DNA of 45,910 nucleotides from Candidatus Mediterraneibacter surreyensis (GCA_019118885.1 DWYB01000027.1:1-45910); one strand, 5' to 3'; positions 14,530 through 23,912 are shown, counted from the stretch's first letter. Made by a program: numbers and translations. Notes: generated by a model from the letters alone, not told the origin.

Positions 14530-15012
14530 TTACCCTCCAAATGTCCCGACTTCTCCCATATCTGCCGTGAATTCATACTCCAGTGACGTACCTTCTGCCC
14601 CCACAAGCCTGATACGGTTTTCTCCGGTTTCCGCTTTAATTATCTCTGATGCAGACTTCCCGTTTTCTTCTCCCGCAATACATTCTGTAAGTGTAGTTAC
14701 CGTTCTGTCCGGGCTGACATAAATAAGCTTTGCCTTTCCTGCTGTAACTGTCAGGCTGTAAGAGATATTTACTTCTTTCTCTTCATCTGTATCAAATTCC
14801 CATATCGTATCCATTCCTTCCAGTTTTTCTGCAGAACCGCTCACAGTCTGATCGGACTGAGAGCCGCTGTAGTTTGTCAGATTATAACTGTTGGAATCCC
14901 CAGCCAGTGCCCTCTCATTATCATATACTCTTGCCCCGGTATTCATCACGCATCCCGACAGCAGCAGAACAGATAATCCCGCAGCTGTCATTATTTTCCA
15001 CATTCTCTTCAT
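14530..15012 (-). CDS. Lipoprotein, unknown function
   Basis: 160 residues. The signal sequence MKRMWKIMTAAGLSVLLLSG ends in a lipobox LLSGC (cysteine near residue 21), so the mature protein would be attached to the outer face of the membrane. The rest is a beta-rich domain: ISYSLTVTAGKAKLIYVSPD, then NRIRLVGAEGTSLEYEF. No known family. Start 15012 follows GAGGAG with eight bases spacing. First gene of the lipoprotein-flavodoxin-secreted protein operon, directly behind the terminator of the cobalamin operon. Confidence 0.75.
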   Translation of the reverse strand: MKRMWKIMTAAGLSVLLLSGCVMNTGARVYDNERALAGDSNSYNLTNYSGSQSDQTVSGSAEKLEGMDTIWEFDTDEEKEVNISYSLTVTAGKAKLIYVSPDRTVTTLTECIAGEENGKSASEIIKAETGENRIRLVGAEGTSLEYEFTADMGEVGTFGG

Positions 15013-15058
15013 AGTCCGTATCTCCTCTCGGCTGTTTCTGTGTCCATTATAATATAAA

Positions 15059-15094
15059 AGAGAGCATAAAAGTATAGTTTCTTCTACGCTCTCT
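15059..15094 (-). terminator. Terminator of the cobalamin operon
   Basis: Minus-strand AGAGAGC...GCTCTCT arms (15094-15088 and 15065-15059) extend through GTAGAAG/CTTTTAT to a 14-bp stem with an 8-nt loop, then TTTATATT. A strong Rho-independent terminator 29 bases behind cobC. Confidence 0.85.
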
Positions 15095-15122
15095 TCCATA
15101 ATATAAAATCTTAAGAATTGTC

Positions 15123-15731
15123 TTACAATCTCTTTACTTTTCTCAGTACTTTCCTGCCTGTTTCCCAGTCTCCTCTGCTCACTTCGGCCACATATCCGCC
15201 GCCGTTTTCCACCTGCCAGTGATAGAATTCATGTGCATCCTCAGACAGTCCCGAAAGCACCGCCATGATTGTACCGCCATGCACGATAAAGGCCGCACTG
15301 TCTGCCTCTTCACTCAGAAGCCGGCTGATCCATTTCTTTACACTGTCCACACACCTTCCACGAAATGCTGTCTGGTCCTCTCCTCCCGGAAATGCCGTCA
15401 TCCCGCCGGATTCCATCCACCGGATATACTCCGGTTCATCTTTCAGGTCTTCATAAGTCTTCTGCTCATATTTCCCGAAATCACACTCCCTGAGCATCAG
15501 TTCTGTACAGATTTCCTGCCCCGGATAAATAAGTTCTGCAGTCCGGATGCACCGCTTCAGCGGGCTTGCGATGATACGCTGTACAGGCGGATACAGCTCG
15601 CCAATACTTTTTTCCTGACGCAGCTTGAACTCTTCCACCGCCTGTTCGGACAAATCTTCGTCTGTCCGGCCGATATACTGTCTCTTTTCATTGCCCGGCG
15701 TCTTCAGATGCCGGATAAATACAATCTTCAT
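15123..15731 (-). CDS. cobC: Alpha-ribazole phosphatase-like histidine phosphatase
   Basis: 202 residues, histidine phosphatase fold. The catalytic RHG-type motif reads RHLKTPGN at residues 7-14 (His 8 retained, the usual Gly replaced by Leu), with IASPLKRCIRTAE near residue 54, the ECDFGKYEQKTYED segment and the second catalytic His in VHGGTIMAV. With cobS and cobT immediately upstream it most likely removes the 5'-phosphate of alpha-ribazole phosphate, or of cobalamin phosphate, to make the lower-ligand step complete. Last gene of the operon, nine bases after cobS. Confidence 0.8.
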   Translation of the reverse strand: MKIVFIRHLKTPGNEKRQYIGRTDEDLSEQAVEEFKLRQEKSIGELYPPVQRIIASPLKRCIRTAELIYPGQEICTELMLRECDFGKYEQKTYEDLKDEPEYIRWMESGGMTAFPGGEDQTAFRGRCVDSVKKWISRLLSEEADSAAFIVHGGTIMAVLSGLSEDAHEFYHWQVENGGGYVAEVSRGDWETGRKVLRKVKRL

Positions 15732-15739
15732 ATTGCTCC

Positions 15740-16522
15740 TTATAACTTTCCTGCAAGAACGATCACCGCCAGCATCGCCAGCTCACACACCTGCAGGAAA
15801 TACCCCGCCAGATCTCCGGTCGTTCCGCCGAACTTCTTTCTGCTCATCCTGTAGTAATAGACAAATACCAGAAGAGCCGCCGCAATCACGAGCGCCGCCA
15901 CAGCCACGGAACCGCTTTTCCGGCTCCAGCCAAGATACAGCATGGCTCCCGCACACACAAAGGCACATATAATAAGCACGATGCGCACCCTTTTTTTCTG
16001 CGCCCCGTCCTGAAATGTCCGGAGCAGTCCGCTGTTCTTTGCCGCCTGAAATGATACGACAGAGATACCGCTCAAAGACCTCGAAAAAGGATAGATACAC
16101 GCTGTCAGCGGAAGCATCCGTACATCCGCCTCGCCCCACAATGCCAGTACTGCCAAAAAGTACACGCACAGCCCGATCACGGCAAATGCCCCTGTATGCG
16201 GGTCTTTGAGTATCTGCAGTTTCTTCTCCCGATCGCCGTAAGAGCTGAGCGCATCGATGGTATCCGCATATCCGTCCAGATGGATTCCTCCCGTGACAAG
16301 AACAGGGATCAGTGTCATCACTGCCGCGAAAAACAGCTTTCCAAAAGACGTATACTGCAGGATCAGATACCCGGCTCCTGCCTGCAATAATCCGGTTATC
16401 ACGCCCACAACAGGAAAAAAACACATCGCATACTTCATATTTTTTCCATTCCAGTCCACCATCGGCACAGGGATCTTGGAATACATAGATATGGCAATGG
16501 CAAATGAATATAACAGACGCAT
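15740..16522 (-). CDS. cobS: Adenosylcobinamide-GDP ribazoletransferase (cobalamin synthase)
   Basis: 260 residues, integral membrane enzyme that joins adenosylcobinamide-GDP to alpha-ribazole. The hallmark GGIHLDGYADTIDAL (residues about 80-94) with Asp pairs, followed by LKDPHTGAFAVIGL, is clear. About six hydrophobic segments. Length matches the family. Its ATG follows the cobT stop with no gap, so translation is probably coupled. Confidence 0.93.
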   Translation of the reverse strand: MRLLYSFAIAISMYSKIPVPMVDWNGKNMKYAMCFFPVVGVITGLLQAGAGYLILQYTSFGKLFFAAVMTLIPVLVTGGIHLDGYADTIDALSSYGDREKKLQILKDPHTGAFAVIGLCVYFLAVLALWGEADVRMLPLTACIYPFSRSLSGISVVSFQAAKNSGLLRTFQDGAQKKRVRIVLIICAFVCAGAMLYLGWSRKSGSVAVAALVIAAALLVFVYYYRMSRKKFGGTTGDLAGYFLQVCELAMLAVIVLAGKL

Positions 16523-17605
16523 TTACTTGTACTCCTTATACTGTTCTACATGGATCTCATCAAATGTGCTCATCTCCCGGTACACGGAAAGTCCCATCTC
16601 CAGCAGCGGGATTACCGCTACAGCTCCGCTGCCCTCTCCAAGCGACATATTACAGTCGATAAACGGGGAGAGTCCCAGAGCCTCAAGCATTATTCCGCCT
16701 GCCGATTCTCCCGACTTGTGGGACGGCATCATGTAGTCTGCTGCTGCAGAGCACAGCCTGGACGCGCAGAGAGCTGCCGCCGAGGAGATAAATCCGTCAA
16801 TGATTACAGGAATATGGCACAGTGCTCCTCCGAGGAATACGCCTGCAAGGCCGGCAATGTCGAGGCCGCCTACTTTCGAGAGCACATCCAGCACGTCCTC
16901 CCTGTCCGGATGGTGCAGCCCGATGGAGCGCCTGATCACGTCCACCTTCCGGTTCAGCCCTTCTGAGCTTAAGCCTGCGCCGCGGCCTGTCACTTCTTCA
17001 ACTTCACGCCCCAGCAGAACGGCAGCCACCGCGCTGCTTGTAGTCGTATTGCCGATGCCCATCTCCCCTGTGGCAAGAAGATCATACCCCTGTCCTGCAA
17101 GCTTTTCTACAATATGGATTCCCGTAAGCACAGCTTTTGCCGCCTGCTCCCTTGTCATAGCAGGCTCATAAAGCATATCTTTTGTCCCGTACATTACCTT
17201 ATATTCCGGTTTTGTTACCGCAGGCACATCCGACGCCATACCGATATCCACCGGAAAAAGATCCGCGCCCGCGATTTCAGCCATCAGACATACGCTTGTT
17301 GCACGCCGGGTAAAGTTTTCCGCCACAATGGCGGTCACTTCCTGTCCGGTCTGAGTCACGCCTTCAGCCACCACGCCGTTGTCAGCACACATAATGACAA
17401 GACCTTTTTTTTCGATCGTATAATCTGCCTTTCCTCTGATCCCGGCCATGCGGATAACTGCCTCTTCCAGCTTTCCGAGGCTGTACAGCGGTTTTCCTAC
17501 TGTCTTCCAGTGCGCGGCTGCCGCCTCCATACTCTTCTGATCTGCAGGCTGTATCTCTCTTATCCTCTGTTTCAATTCTTTTTCGAATTCTTCTGACATC
17601 ATCAT
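16523..17605 (-). CDS. cobT: Nicotinate-nucleotide-dimethylbenzimidazole phosphoribosyltransferase
   Basis: 360 residues, making alpha-ribazole phosphate from a lower-ligand base and nicotinate mononucleotide. Seen: KPLYSLGKLEEAVIRMAGI near the start, VIMCADNGVVAEGVTQTG, GEMGIGNTTTSSAVAA, and the C-terminal MMPSHKSGESAG and MSLGEGSGAV, whose Glu is the catalytic base region. The start is one of three successive ATGs at 17605, 17602 and 17599 behind GGGGAGAGAAA; the open frame to 17761 overlaps cbiA and has no site. Confidence 0.93.
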   Translation of the reverse strand: MMMSEEFEKELKQRIREIQPADQKSMEAAAAHWKTVGKPLYSLGKLEEAVIRMAGIRGKADYTIEKKGLVIMCADNGVVAEGVTQTGQEVTAIVAENFTRRATSVCLMAEIAGADLFPVDIGMASDVPAVTKPEYKVMYGTKDMLYEPAMTREQAAKAVLTGIHIVEKLAGQGYDLLATGEMGIGNTTTSSAVAAVLLGREVEEVTGRGAGLSSEGLNRKVDVIRRSIGLHHPDREDVLDVLSKVGGLDIAGLAGVFLGGALCHIPVIIDGFISSAAALCASRLCSAAADYMMPSHKSGESAGGIMLEALGLSPFIDCNMSLGEGSGAVAVIPLLEMGLSVYREMSTFDEIHVEQYKEYK

Positions 17606-17631
17606 TTTCTCTCCCCGTGCCGTTCTTCTCG

Positions 17632-19077
17632 CTATTTTATTTCCTCTCTCATCCAATCTCTGCACCGGTCCGAAAATCTGTATGCAAACTCCGGCATAGA
17701 AGGCAGATATAGATGGGGATATCCGGCAAAAAGGTTTCCATTCATATGGATACATTCCCATTTTCTTTTCCCGTCCGGCTTCGTCGCCACACAGTCATTA
17801 CCGCAGTCGGTACTGTCCCAGTAGTGGAACTCATGCCCCCGGATCTGCTCGCCAGGTCTGAGATAAGCCTTTTTCTCTGTGCTGCGGCTAACCGCGCTTT
17901 CTTCCTCTTTTCCCGGAGCTGCCGCAATATTCACATACCCGAAACGAACCAGTCTGCCTGTCGGGTACGTCCGCCCTTTTATCACTCCCGCCATGGGATA
18001 TGTATTGCCGTTTTTATCTTCCATCTCCTCATGCAGATACATAAATCCGCCGCACTCGGCAATGCACGGAAGTCCTGCTTCCAGCCGTTCTCTGATCTCC
18101 GCCAGAAGCGTCCGGTTGGCAGAGAGCCTTTCCCCGTACAGTTCCGGGTAGCCGCCGCCCAGAATCAGACCGCTGGTATTTTCCGGAAGTTTCTCGTCCC
18201 GAAGCGGGCTGAAAGGCACCAGCTCTAATCCGGCTTCTTCCAGAATCCCAAGGTTCGCTTTATAGTAGAAACAGAACGCCTCGTCCCGCGCAATGGCGAT
18301 CCGCGCATATCTCTCCTGCTTTTTCCGATGAACTTCTGATCCGGCAGTTTCAATTTCGGCAGTCTCAATTTCAGGAGCCTCACCGGCAATCTTAAGGAGC
18401 TGTTCCAGATCCACGCTCTCCGTCAATATATTTCCGGCCCGCTCCGTCTGTTCTCTAAGATCTGTCAATTCCTGCGGCGTAACAAGTCCAAGATGACGGC
18501 TTTCCAGACGGAAGGCGTCATCTTCAGGCACATATCCCAGCACAGGGATTTTATGTCCGTATTTCCCGAGTTCCTGCTCCAGCATAGCTTTCAGTCTCGG
18601 ATACAGCATCTTTGACACCCGGTTCAAAAGTATCCCGCATATATTGCTGTCAGCCCTGAACTCTGCCATGCCGCGGACAAGCGCCGCCAGAGAAAGGGCT
18701 GCTCCCCTGCAGTTGATCACAAGTATGACGGGCAGGTTCAGAGTCCGCGCCACATCGTAGGAGCTGCCGGCGTCCGTATCCATCCCTCTCCCGTCATAAT
18801 ATCCCATAACGCCCTCTGTCACCACAATATCAGCTCCGGATGCATGACAGATAAACTCCCGTCTCAGTTCATCCGGCTCGGAGAAAAAGAGATCCAGATT
18901 TCTCGAATCCACCCCAAGCACCTCTCTGTGGAACATGGGATCAATATAATCCGGCCCGCATTTGCAGGCGCGCACCTTAAGCCCCCGCGCCTGAAGCGCG
19001 GCCATCAGAGCACAGGATACCGCCGTCTTGCCGCTGCCGCTTGCCGGTGCGGCGATCAGTATTCCGGGGATCTTCAT
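17632..19077 (-). CDS. cbiA: Cobyrinate a,c-diamide synthase (glutamine-hydrolysing)
   Basis: 481 residues, ATP-dependent amidation of carboxylates a and c of cobyrinate. N-terminal synthetase domain with P-loop APASGSGKTAVSCALM (residues 10-25), KCGPDYIDPMFH, and TEGVMGYYDG; C-terminal type 1 glutamine amidotransferase domain with LILGGGYPELY and the nucleophile in CIAECGGFMYL (about residue 340), and the late GHEFHY histidine. In anaerobes this protein is CbiA (CobB in aerobes). ATG overlaps the cbiET stop by four bases. Confidence 0.93.
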   Translation of the reverse strand: MKIPGILIAAPASGSGKTAVSCALMAALQARGLKVRACKCGPDYIDPMFHREVLGVDSRNLDLFFSEPDELRREFICHASGADIVVTEGVMGYYDGRGMDTDAGSSYDVARTLNLPVILVINCRGAALSLAALVRGMAEFRADSNICGILLNRVSKMLYPRLKAMLEQELGKYGHKIPVLGYVPEDDAFRLESRHLGLVTPQELTDLREQTERAGNILTESVDLEQLLKIAGEAPEIETAEIETAGSEVHRKKQERYARIAIARDEAFCFYYKANLGILEEAGLELVPFSPLRDEKLPENTSGLILGGGYPELYGERLSANRTLLAEIRERLEAGLPCIAECGGFMYLHEEMEDKNGNTYPMAGVIKGRTYPTGRLVRFGYVNIAAAPGKEEESAVSRSTEKKAYLRPGEQIRGHEFHYWDSTDCGNDCVATKPDGKRKWECIHMNGNLFAGYPHLYLPSMPEFAYRFSDRCRDWMREEIK

Positions 19078-20411
19078 CGGGCCGCACTCCTTTCTTCCGG
19101 TCTCTCTTCAGCATCATCCCGCATCTCTCCGCCTGCGGAAATGATATATACCGGATTCTGTCCGGTCATCATGTGATATCTGCCAAGTACCCGTGAGCGG
19201 GATGCCATAATCTGCGTAACCTGGGCGTTTTTAAGCAGCCCTTCCTCGATCGCAGCCATTGCCTCTCCGACTGTCTCAAGCGATATGGCGTTCACCACAA
19301 TCCTCACAGACGGATTTTTCTCAATGACAACGCGCAGGATTTCGCGGAGATTTCCCGAACTTCCTCCGATAAACACATGGGTCGGGGGCTCCAGTTCACG
19401 CAGGGCTGCCGGTGCCTCCCCCTCTACGATGCGGATTCCGTCTGTCCGGAATTTCTTACGGTTCTGTTCCAGAAGCCGGACCGCCTCATCTTTTTTCTCT
19501 ATAGCATATACACGGATCCGGTCCCCGGAACGTGCCGCTTCCACCGACACTGAACCGGTTCCCGCTCCCACGTCATATACTACCGCATTCTCAGTAAGTT
19601 CCATCTGAGCCAGACTGACAGCGCGCACTTCCGCCTTTGTCATGGGCACTTTTCCCCTGATAAACTCTTCATCCGGAATATGAGGGCCTGTTCTCTTATC
19701 CGGCAGTGGATTCAGGATCATCGCCGCGCACAGGCCGTCCGCTTCACTGCCTGCGAATTCTCCCGGATGTCCCCATACGATCTTCTCATCCGGATAGGAA
19801 AGCCTGCTGCCGATATACACGGTCACGTCATCCATCCCATAGTCTTTCAGAGCGCTGACCATCCTTCCGCCCGCGTCTTTTCCTCCCAGAAGAAGAAACG
19901 TCTTATGGTTTCTGTTTACAGTCTGTATAAAATTTTCTTCCTGTCCGTGCAGGCTGATCAATGCCCCGTCCTCCCATGTTGTCTTAAGCCGGGCGGCAAG
20001 GAAGACAACAGATGAAATTCCCGGAATCATTTCCACCTCATACCGCCCGGGATCTGACGCAAACATCGCGGAAAGCCTCTTCGCACCGCTGTAGAATCCC
20101 GTATCTCCCGAGAGCACCACCGCCACATGCGGGTATTCCGGATGTGCCTCTGTATATGCGAATATCTTTTCCGCATTATATTCACACAGCTCGGGGATGC
20201 CCAGGTTTGTTCTTCCCTCTTCCCGTTCCGGCTGCTCCGCGCTGTGCCCTTTCGTTTCAGCCCCGCAGCGTACCTCCCGCGCTGCAGAGAGCATCCGCTG
20301 TGCGCCGATCATACAGTCACAGTTTCTGACTGCATCTGCCGCCTCTGCCGTTATTGAGGTTCTGCTGCCCATGCCTATTCCGATCAGAGAAATCTTCTGC
20401 CTTTTACACAT
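19074..20411 (-). CDS. cbiET: Fused cobalt-precorrin-7 C5-methyltransferase / precorrin-6Y C15-methyltransferase (CbiE-CbiT)
   Basis: 445 residues. The N-terminal CbiE half (1-240) has ISLIGIGMGSRTSITAEA, the tetrapyrrole methylase glycine loop, and LSGDTGFYSGAKRL, MIPGISSVVFLAARL. The C-terminal CbiT half has VYDVGAGTGSVSVEAARSG (a class I SAM-binding loop), VYAIEKKDEA and HVFIGGSSGNLREIL, and carries out C15 methylation with decarboxylation at C12. The fusion is common in Firmicutes. Its ATG overlaps cobJ by eight bases, with GAGAGG well placed upstream. Confidence 0.93.
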   Translation of the reverse strand: MCKRQKISLIGIGMGSRTSITAEAADAVRNCDCMIGAQRMLSAAREVRCGAETKGHSAEQPEREEGRTNLGIPELCEYNAEKIFAYTEAHPEYPHVAVVLSGDTGFYSGAKRLSAMFASDPGRYEVEMIPGISSVVFLAARLKTTWEDGALISLHGQEENFIQTVNRNHKTFLLLGGKDAGGRMVSALKDYGMDDVTVYIGSRLSYPDEKIVWGHPGEFAGSEADGLCAAMILNPLPDKRTGPHIPDEEFIRGKVPMTKAEVRAVSLAQMELTENAVVYDVGAGTGSVSVEAARSGDRIRVYAIEKKDEAVRLLEQNRKKFRTDGIRIVEGEAPAALRELEPPTHVFIGGSSGNLREILRVVIEKNPSVRIVVNAISLETVGEAMAAIEEGLLKNAQVTQIMASRSRVLGRYHMMTGQNPVYIISAGGEMRDDAEERPEERSAAR

Positions 20412-21135
20412 CTTTATATCCTCTCGGCGTCACCATTCTGCCGTTTAATTCCATCGTATTTGAGTTTCCGATAAATACCGTTGTAAACATATCCACCTGC
20501 GTATCCCTGAGCCGCTCAAGCGAAAGAATTTCACAGCTTTCCCCGTCTCTTCCGATATTCCGCACAATGCCGCATACTGTCTCCGGCTTCCGGTATTCCA
20601 GTATCATCCCGCAGGCTTTCTGCAGATAGTCCGCGCGCTTTTTACTGGACGGATTATATATGCAGATAACGAAATCCGCTTCTGCTGCCGTCCGGATACG
20701 CTTCTCAATCTTTTCCCACGGCGTGAGCAGATCGCTCAGGCTGATAACCGCGAAATCATGCATCAGCGGTGCCCCGAGAACCGCCGCTCCGCCGGATGCG
20801 GCCGTGATGCCCGGCACAATCTCGATCCCTACATCAGGATAGTCCTTTCCGATCTCACAGATCAGACCTGCCATGCCATAGATTCCCGCATCTCCACTGC
20901 AAACCATTGCAACGTCCTGCCCCTTCTGTGCTTCCGCAAATGCCATGCGGCACCGGTCAGCTTCTTTTCGCATAGGTGTACTCAAAAATATCTTATCCGG
21001 AAACTCCTCCCGGATAAGATCAATATATACTGTATATCCGATTATCACCGGACATTTTTCCAGCACCTTCTTCGCCCGTATTGTCATCTGGTCTGCTGCT
21101 CCCGGGCCCAGACCTGTCACATAGATCCTACTCAT
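20404..21135 (-). CDS. cobJ: Cobalt-precorrin-3 C17-methyltransferase
   Basis: 243 residues of the tetrapyrrole methylase fold. MSRIYVTGLGPGAADQMTIR is the first SAM loop, MVCSGDAGIYGMAGL the second, and VPGITAASGGAAVLGAPL the third. ICIYNPSSKKRADYLQKA is characteristic of CobJ/CbiH, the ring-contracting enzyme. It is not fused to CbiG, unlike some clostridial versions. GGAG lies 10 bases upstream of the start. Confidence 0.92.
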   Translation of the reverse strand: MSRIYVTGLGPGAADQMTIRAKKVLEKCPVIIGYTVYIDLIREEFPDKIFLSTPMRKEADRCRMAFAEAQKGQDVAMVCSGDAGIYGMAGLICEIGKDYPDVGIEIVPGITAASGGAAVLGAPLMHDFAVISLSDLLTPWEKIEKRIRTAAEADFVICIYNPSSKKRADYLQKACGMILEYRKPETVCGIVRNIGRDGESCEILSLERLRDTQVDMFTTVFIGNSNTMELNGRMVTPRGYKDV

Positions 21136-21168
21136 TGTTCTGCTGCTCCGTTTCTCTGTAATTCATGC

Positions 21169-21948
21169 TTACTGCTCTTTTTCTGTTCCTGACGGCACGG
21201 ATGCTTCCCGGAATTCTGTGGTAAAAGACGGATCATAGAGCTTCGAGCGCTCATACTCTCCCTTAAGTATCCTGCCCACCACGATCAGCGCCGTCTTCGT
21301 CACATTTTCCCTCGCTGCAGTTTCCGCAAGTTCTTTCACCGTACAGCGCAGTACTTTTTCCTCCGGCCATGTGGCCTTGTATACAATAGCCGCCGGCGTA
21401 TCCGGATCATATCCCCCGTTGATCAGCTCGGCGGAAAGTTCTTTTAACATTCCGGTACTTAAGAAAATCACCATTGTCGCCTGATGGGCGGCAAAGCTTT
21501 TGATGGATTCTCTCTCCGGGACAGGCGTGCGCCCCGCCATTCTGGTAATCACTACAGACTGGGAAACTCCGGGCAGCGTATACTCCGCTCCCAGCGCCGC
21601 CGCCGCTCCGCAGAACGAACTTACGCCCGGACATACTTCATACGGGATTCCCATTTTTTCCAGCTCGTCCATCTGTTCCCGGATCGCTCCGTACAGACAG
21701 GGATCTCCCGTGTGGAGACGGACGACCTTTTTTCCGGATTTTTCTCCCGCGCTCATGACGTCCAGCACTTCCTCAAGAGTCATCTTTGCGCTGTTATAGA
21801 TCTTGCAGTCTTCCCTGCAGAGGGATAAAAGTCCCGGATTGACAAGAGAACCTGCATAGACTACAATATCTGCTTCTCTTAGCAGATTCTGTCCCCGCAC
21901 AGTGATAAGATCTTCCGCTCCCGGTCCTGCTCCTACAAAAGTAATCAT
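21169..21948 (-). CDS. cobM: Cobalt-precorrin-4 C11-methyltransferase
   Basis: 259 residues. MITFVGAGPGAEDLITVRGQ, then VVYAGSLVNPGLL, RLHTGDPCLYGAIREQ and VCPGVSSFCGAAAALGAEYTLP (in parts) identify CobM/CbiF. TVVIFLSTGM-like VIFLSTGMLKELSAELI is typical. Its ATG overlaps the cobI stop by four bases; cobJ follows after 33 bases, a gap where many relatives carry cbiG. Confidence 0.93.
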   Translation of the reverse strand: MITFVGAGPGAEDLITVRGQNLLREADIVVYAGSLVNPGLLSLCREDCKIYNSAKMTLEEVLDVMSAGEKSGKKVVRLHTGDPCLYGAIREQMDELEKMGIPYEVCPGVSSFCGAAAALGAEYTLPGVSQSVVITRMAGRTPVPERESIKSFAAHQATMVIFLSTGMLKELSAELINGGYDPDTPAAIVYKATWPEEKVLRCTVKELAETAARENVTKTALIVVGRILKGEYERSKLYDPSFTTEFREASVPSGTEKEQ

Positions 21949-22712
21949 CTTTTTCTCCCTCCTGTCTGTTTTTCCTTTACAACAAGCAGAGAATAATAAC
22001 CTGCCTGTTCCGGTATTTCCTGCACGCTGAAATACAGCTTTTCATTTTCCATTCCGCAGTTTTCCACCATCACCGCCTCCAGCTCTTTCTCTGTCAGCAG
22101 ACGCTTCACTTTCGACATCTTACGCCCTGCTTTCATGAGGACTTTTGTGCCCGGAAGATCAAGACTCTCTTCAATGTGGTAGGAAGCGGGCAGTACGTGG
22201 AGTTCCTGCCGGTTTTCAACCAGCGGGATATCCATCCGCGCCGCTGCCGCGCAGAAAGACGGGATGCCCGGCACGATCCGGGTAAGATATCCGCTTCGTT
22301 TCAGACGTTTATGTACATACATACAGGTGGAATATACCGTGGGATCTCCCAGAGTGAGGAAGACTACATTTTTTTCCTGATCCAGCAGTTCTGCGACTGC
22401 CGCCGCATCATTATCATGAATCGCCTTCAGCCTGTCTTTCTCCTTTATCATCGGCATCGGCAGATAGATCCGGTCCTTTTCTGCAATCCCTTCAACTGCG
22501 CCGGCCGCGATCTGATATGCCACACAGCGCTCCAGATACAATGCATTTTGTCCGTCCTGATTACCTGCGCTTTCATACACCGGCTCTTTCAGTGTACTGT
22601 CTGACACAGGTATGGCGATCACGCTGCACGCTTCCACTGTGCGGACTGCCTTCAGAGTCATGAGTTCCGGATCTCCCGGCCCGACTCCCACTCCAGTAAA
22701 TATTCCGCTCAT
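21945..22712 (-). CDS. cobI: Cobalt-precorrin-2 C20-methyltransferase
   Basis: 255 residues. MSGIFTGVGVGPGDPELMTL, the family start; LTLGDPTVYSTCMYVHKRL and VPGIPSFCAAAARMDIPL are the second and third SAM-fold loops. KVLMKAGRKMSKVKRLL fits CbiL/CobI. First ring methylation after cobalt insertion. AAAAGGAG precedes the ATG. Followed by cobM with a four-base overlap. Confidence 0.92.
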   Translation of the reverse strand: MSGIFTGVGVGPGDPELMTLKAVRTVEACSVIAIPVSDSTLKEPVYESAGNQDGQNALYLERCVAYQIAAGAVEGIAEKDRIYLPMPMIKEKDRLKAIHDNDAAAVAELLDQEKNVVFLTLGDPTVYSTCMYVHKRLKRSGYLTRIVPGIPSFCAAAARMDIPLVENRQELHVLPASYHIEESLDLPGTKVLMKAGRKMSKVKRLLTEKELEAVMVENCGMENEKLYFSVQEIPEQAGYYSLLVVKEKQTGGRKR

Positions 22713-22733
22713 ATGATGTTTCTCCTTTTTCTG

Positions 22734-23891
22734 CTATTTCTTGTCTTTGCGCTGCCTCTCTATCAGTCCCAGCAGCCTTTCGGCATTCTCCGTCTGTCCG
22801 AGAATTCCCTCTTCGCCGGAAAATACAACTGCTCCTGTCTCAAGCTCTCCGCCAGCTCTCTGCCGCAGATAAAATGTGATCCGCTCCATCACTGTTTTCA
22901 TAATATCCTGAAGCAGCCCTCTGTCTTTTAATATTTTCACTGCCTCTGTCGTATTCAGGCACGCCATGATCTCTTTCACCACAGCGGCGTCTGCTCCCGC
23001 CATGGCTGCGTGGGATGCAAACACTTCCATCCTGCAGTCCGCAGTCCTTGAATGCGTATTCATAACTCCCGCCGCCAGCTTGATAAACTTTCCCACATGG
23101 CCGATCAGGAGAAGCCCCTTCATCCCGAGAAGGTTTGCGTCATCGATAGTATCCCCCACATAGTTGCTGCATTTTACCGCAAGATCCGGATTAATCCCCA
23201 GCTGATCCGTCAGGAAATCCATGCCGTAATTGCCCGGAACAGCATAACAGCAGGAATACCCGCTTTCTCTTAACATCTTCATTTCCAGATAAATCGTATC
23301 TGTCAGAGCCTTCTCGCTCATGGGCTCCACAATCCCTGATGTACCAAGAACAGACAGACCGCCGACGATTCCAAGCCTGGGATTAAATGTCTTTTTCGCA
23401 GCCTCCTCTCCCTCCGGGATTGATATGACCACGTTTATCTCTCCGCAGTAGTCATGTTCGCGGCACACACGCTCCACTTCCTCCGTGATCATCCTTCGGG
23501 GCACTTTATTGATGGCTGCCTGTCCGATCTGCTGTTCCAGCCCCGGCTTTGTTACTCGCCCTACACCTGTACCGCCATCCAGGATAACTCGCGGCACAGG
23601 GGAGTTTTCCACACCTTTTTCTACGCTCGCATATACAAGGATTCCGTCTGTTACATCCGGATCATCTCCACTGTATTTTCTCACTGCACAACGTACCTGA
23701 TCCGGCATCCTCGTAATGGATTCCACATCCAAATACAACTCTATCCCTTTTGGAGTCATCAGTCTGACATGCCGGATCTCTTCCCCTGAAAGGAGCATCC
23801 GAACCGCTGCTTTTGCCGCCGCGGCCGCGCAGCTTCCCGTAGTCCATCCGTAACGCAGCCCGGAACGTGTCCTTCCGATCTCCTTATTCAT
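22734..23891 (-). CDS. cbiD: Cobalt-precorrin-5B C1-methyltransferase
   Basis: 385 residues. SGLRYGWTTGSCAAAAAKAA at the start is the glycine/alanine-rich signature of CbiD; further ILDGGTGVGRVTKPGL, IVGGLSVLGTSGIVEPMS and LLIGHVGKFIKLAAGVMN are equally typical. CbiD belongs to the anaerobic pathway only and methylates C1. AGGAG with about nine bases spacing. Between bcp and cobI. Confidence 0.95.
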   Translation of the reverse strand: MNKEIGRTRSGLRYGWTTGSCAAAAAKAAVRMLLSGEEIRHVRLMTPKGIELYLDVESITRMPDQVRCAVRKYSGDDPDVTDGILVYASVEKGVENSPVPRVILDGGTGVGRVTKPGLEQQIGQAAINKVPRRMITEEVERVCREHDYCGEINVVISIPEGEEAAKKTFNPRLGIVGGLSVLGTSGIVEPMSEKALTDTIYLEMKMLRESGYSCCYAVPGNYGMDFLTDQLGINPDLAVKCSNYVGDTIDDANLLGMKGLLLIGHVGKFIKLAAGVMNTHSRTADCRMEVFASHAAMAGADAAVVKEIMACLNTTEAVKILKDRGLLQDIMKTVMERITFYLRQRAGGELETGAVVFSGEEGILGQTENAERLLGLIERQRKDKK

Positions 23892-23912
23892 GTCTGAGTT
23901 CTCCTGTTTCTT

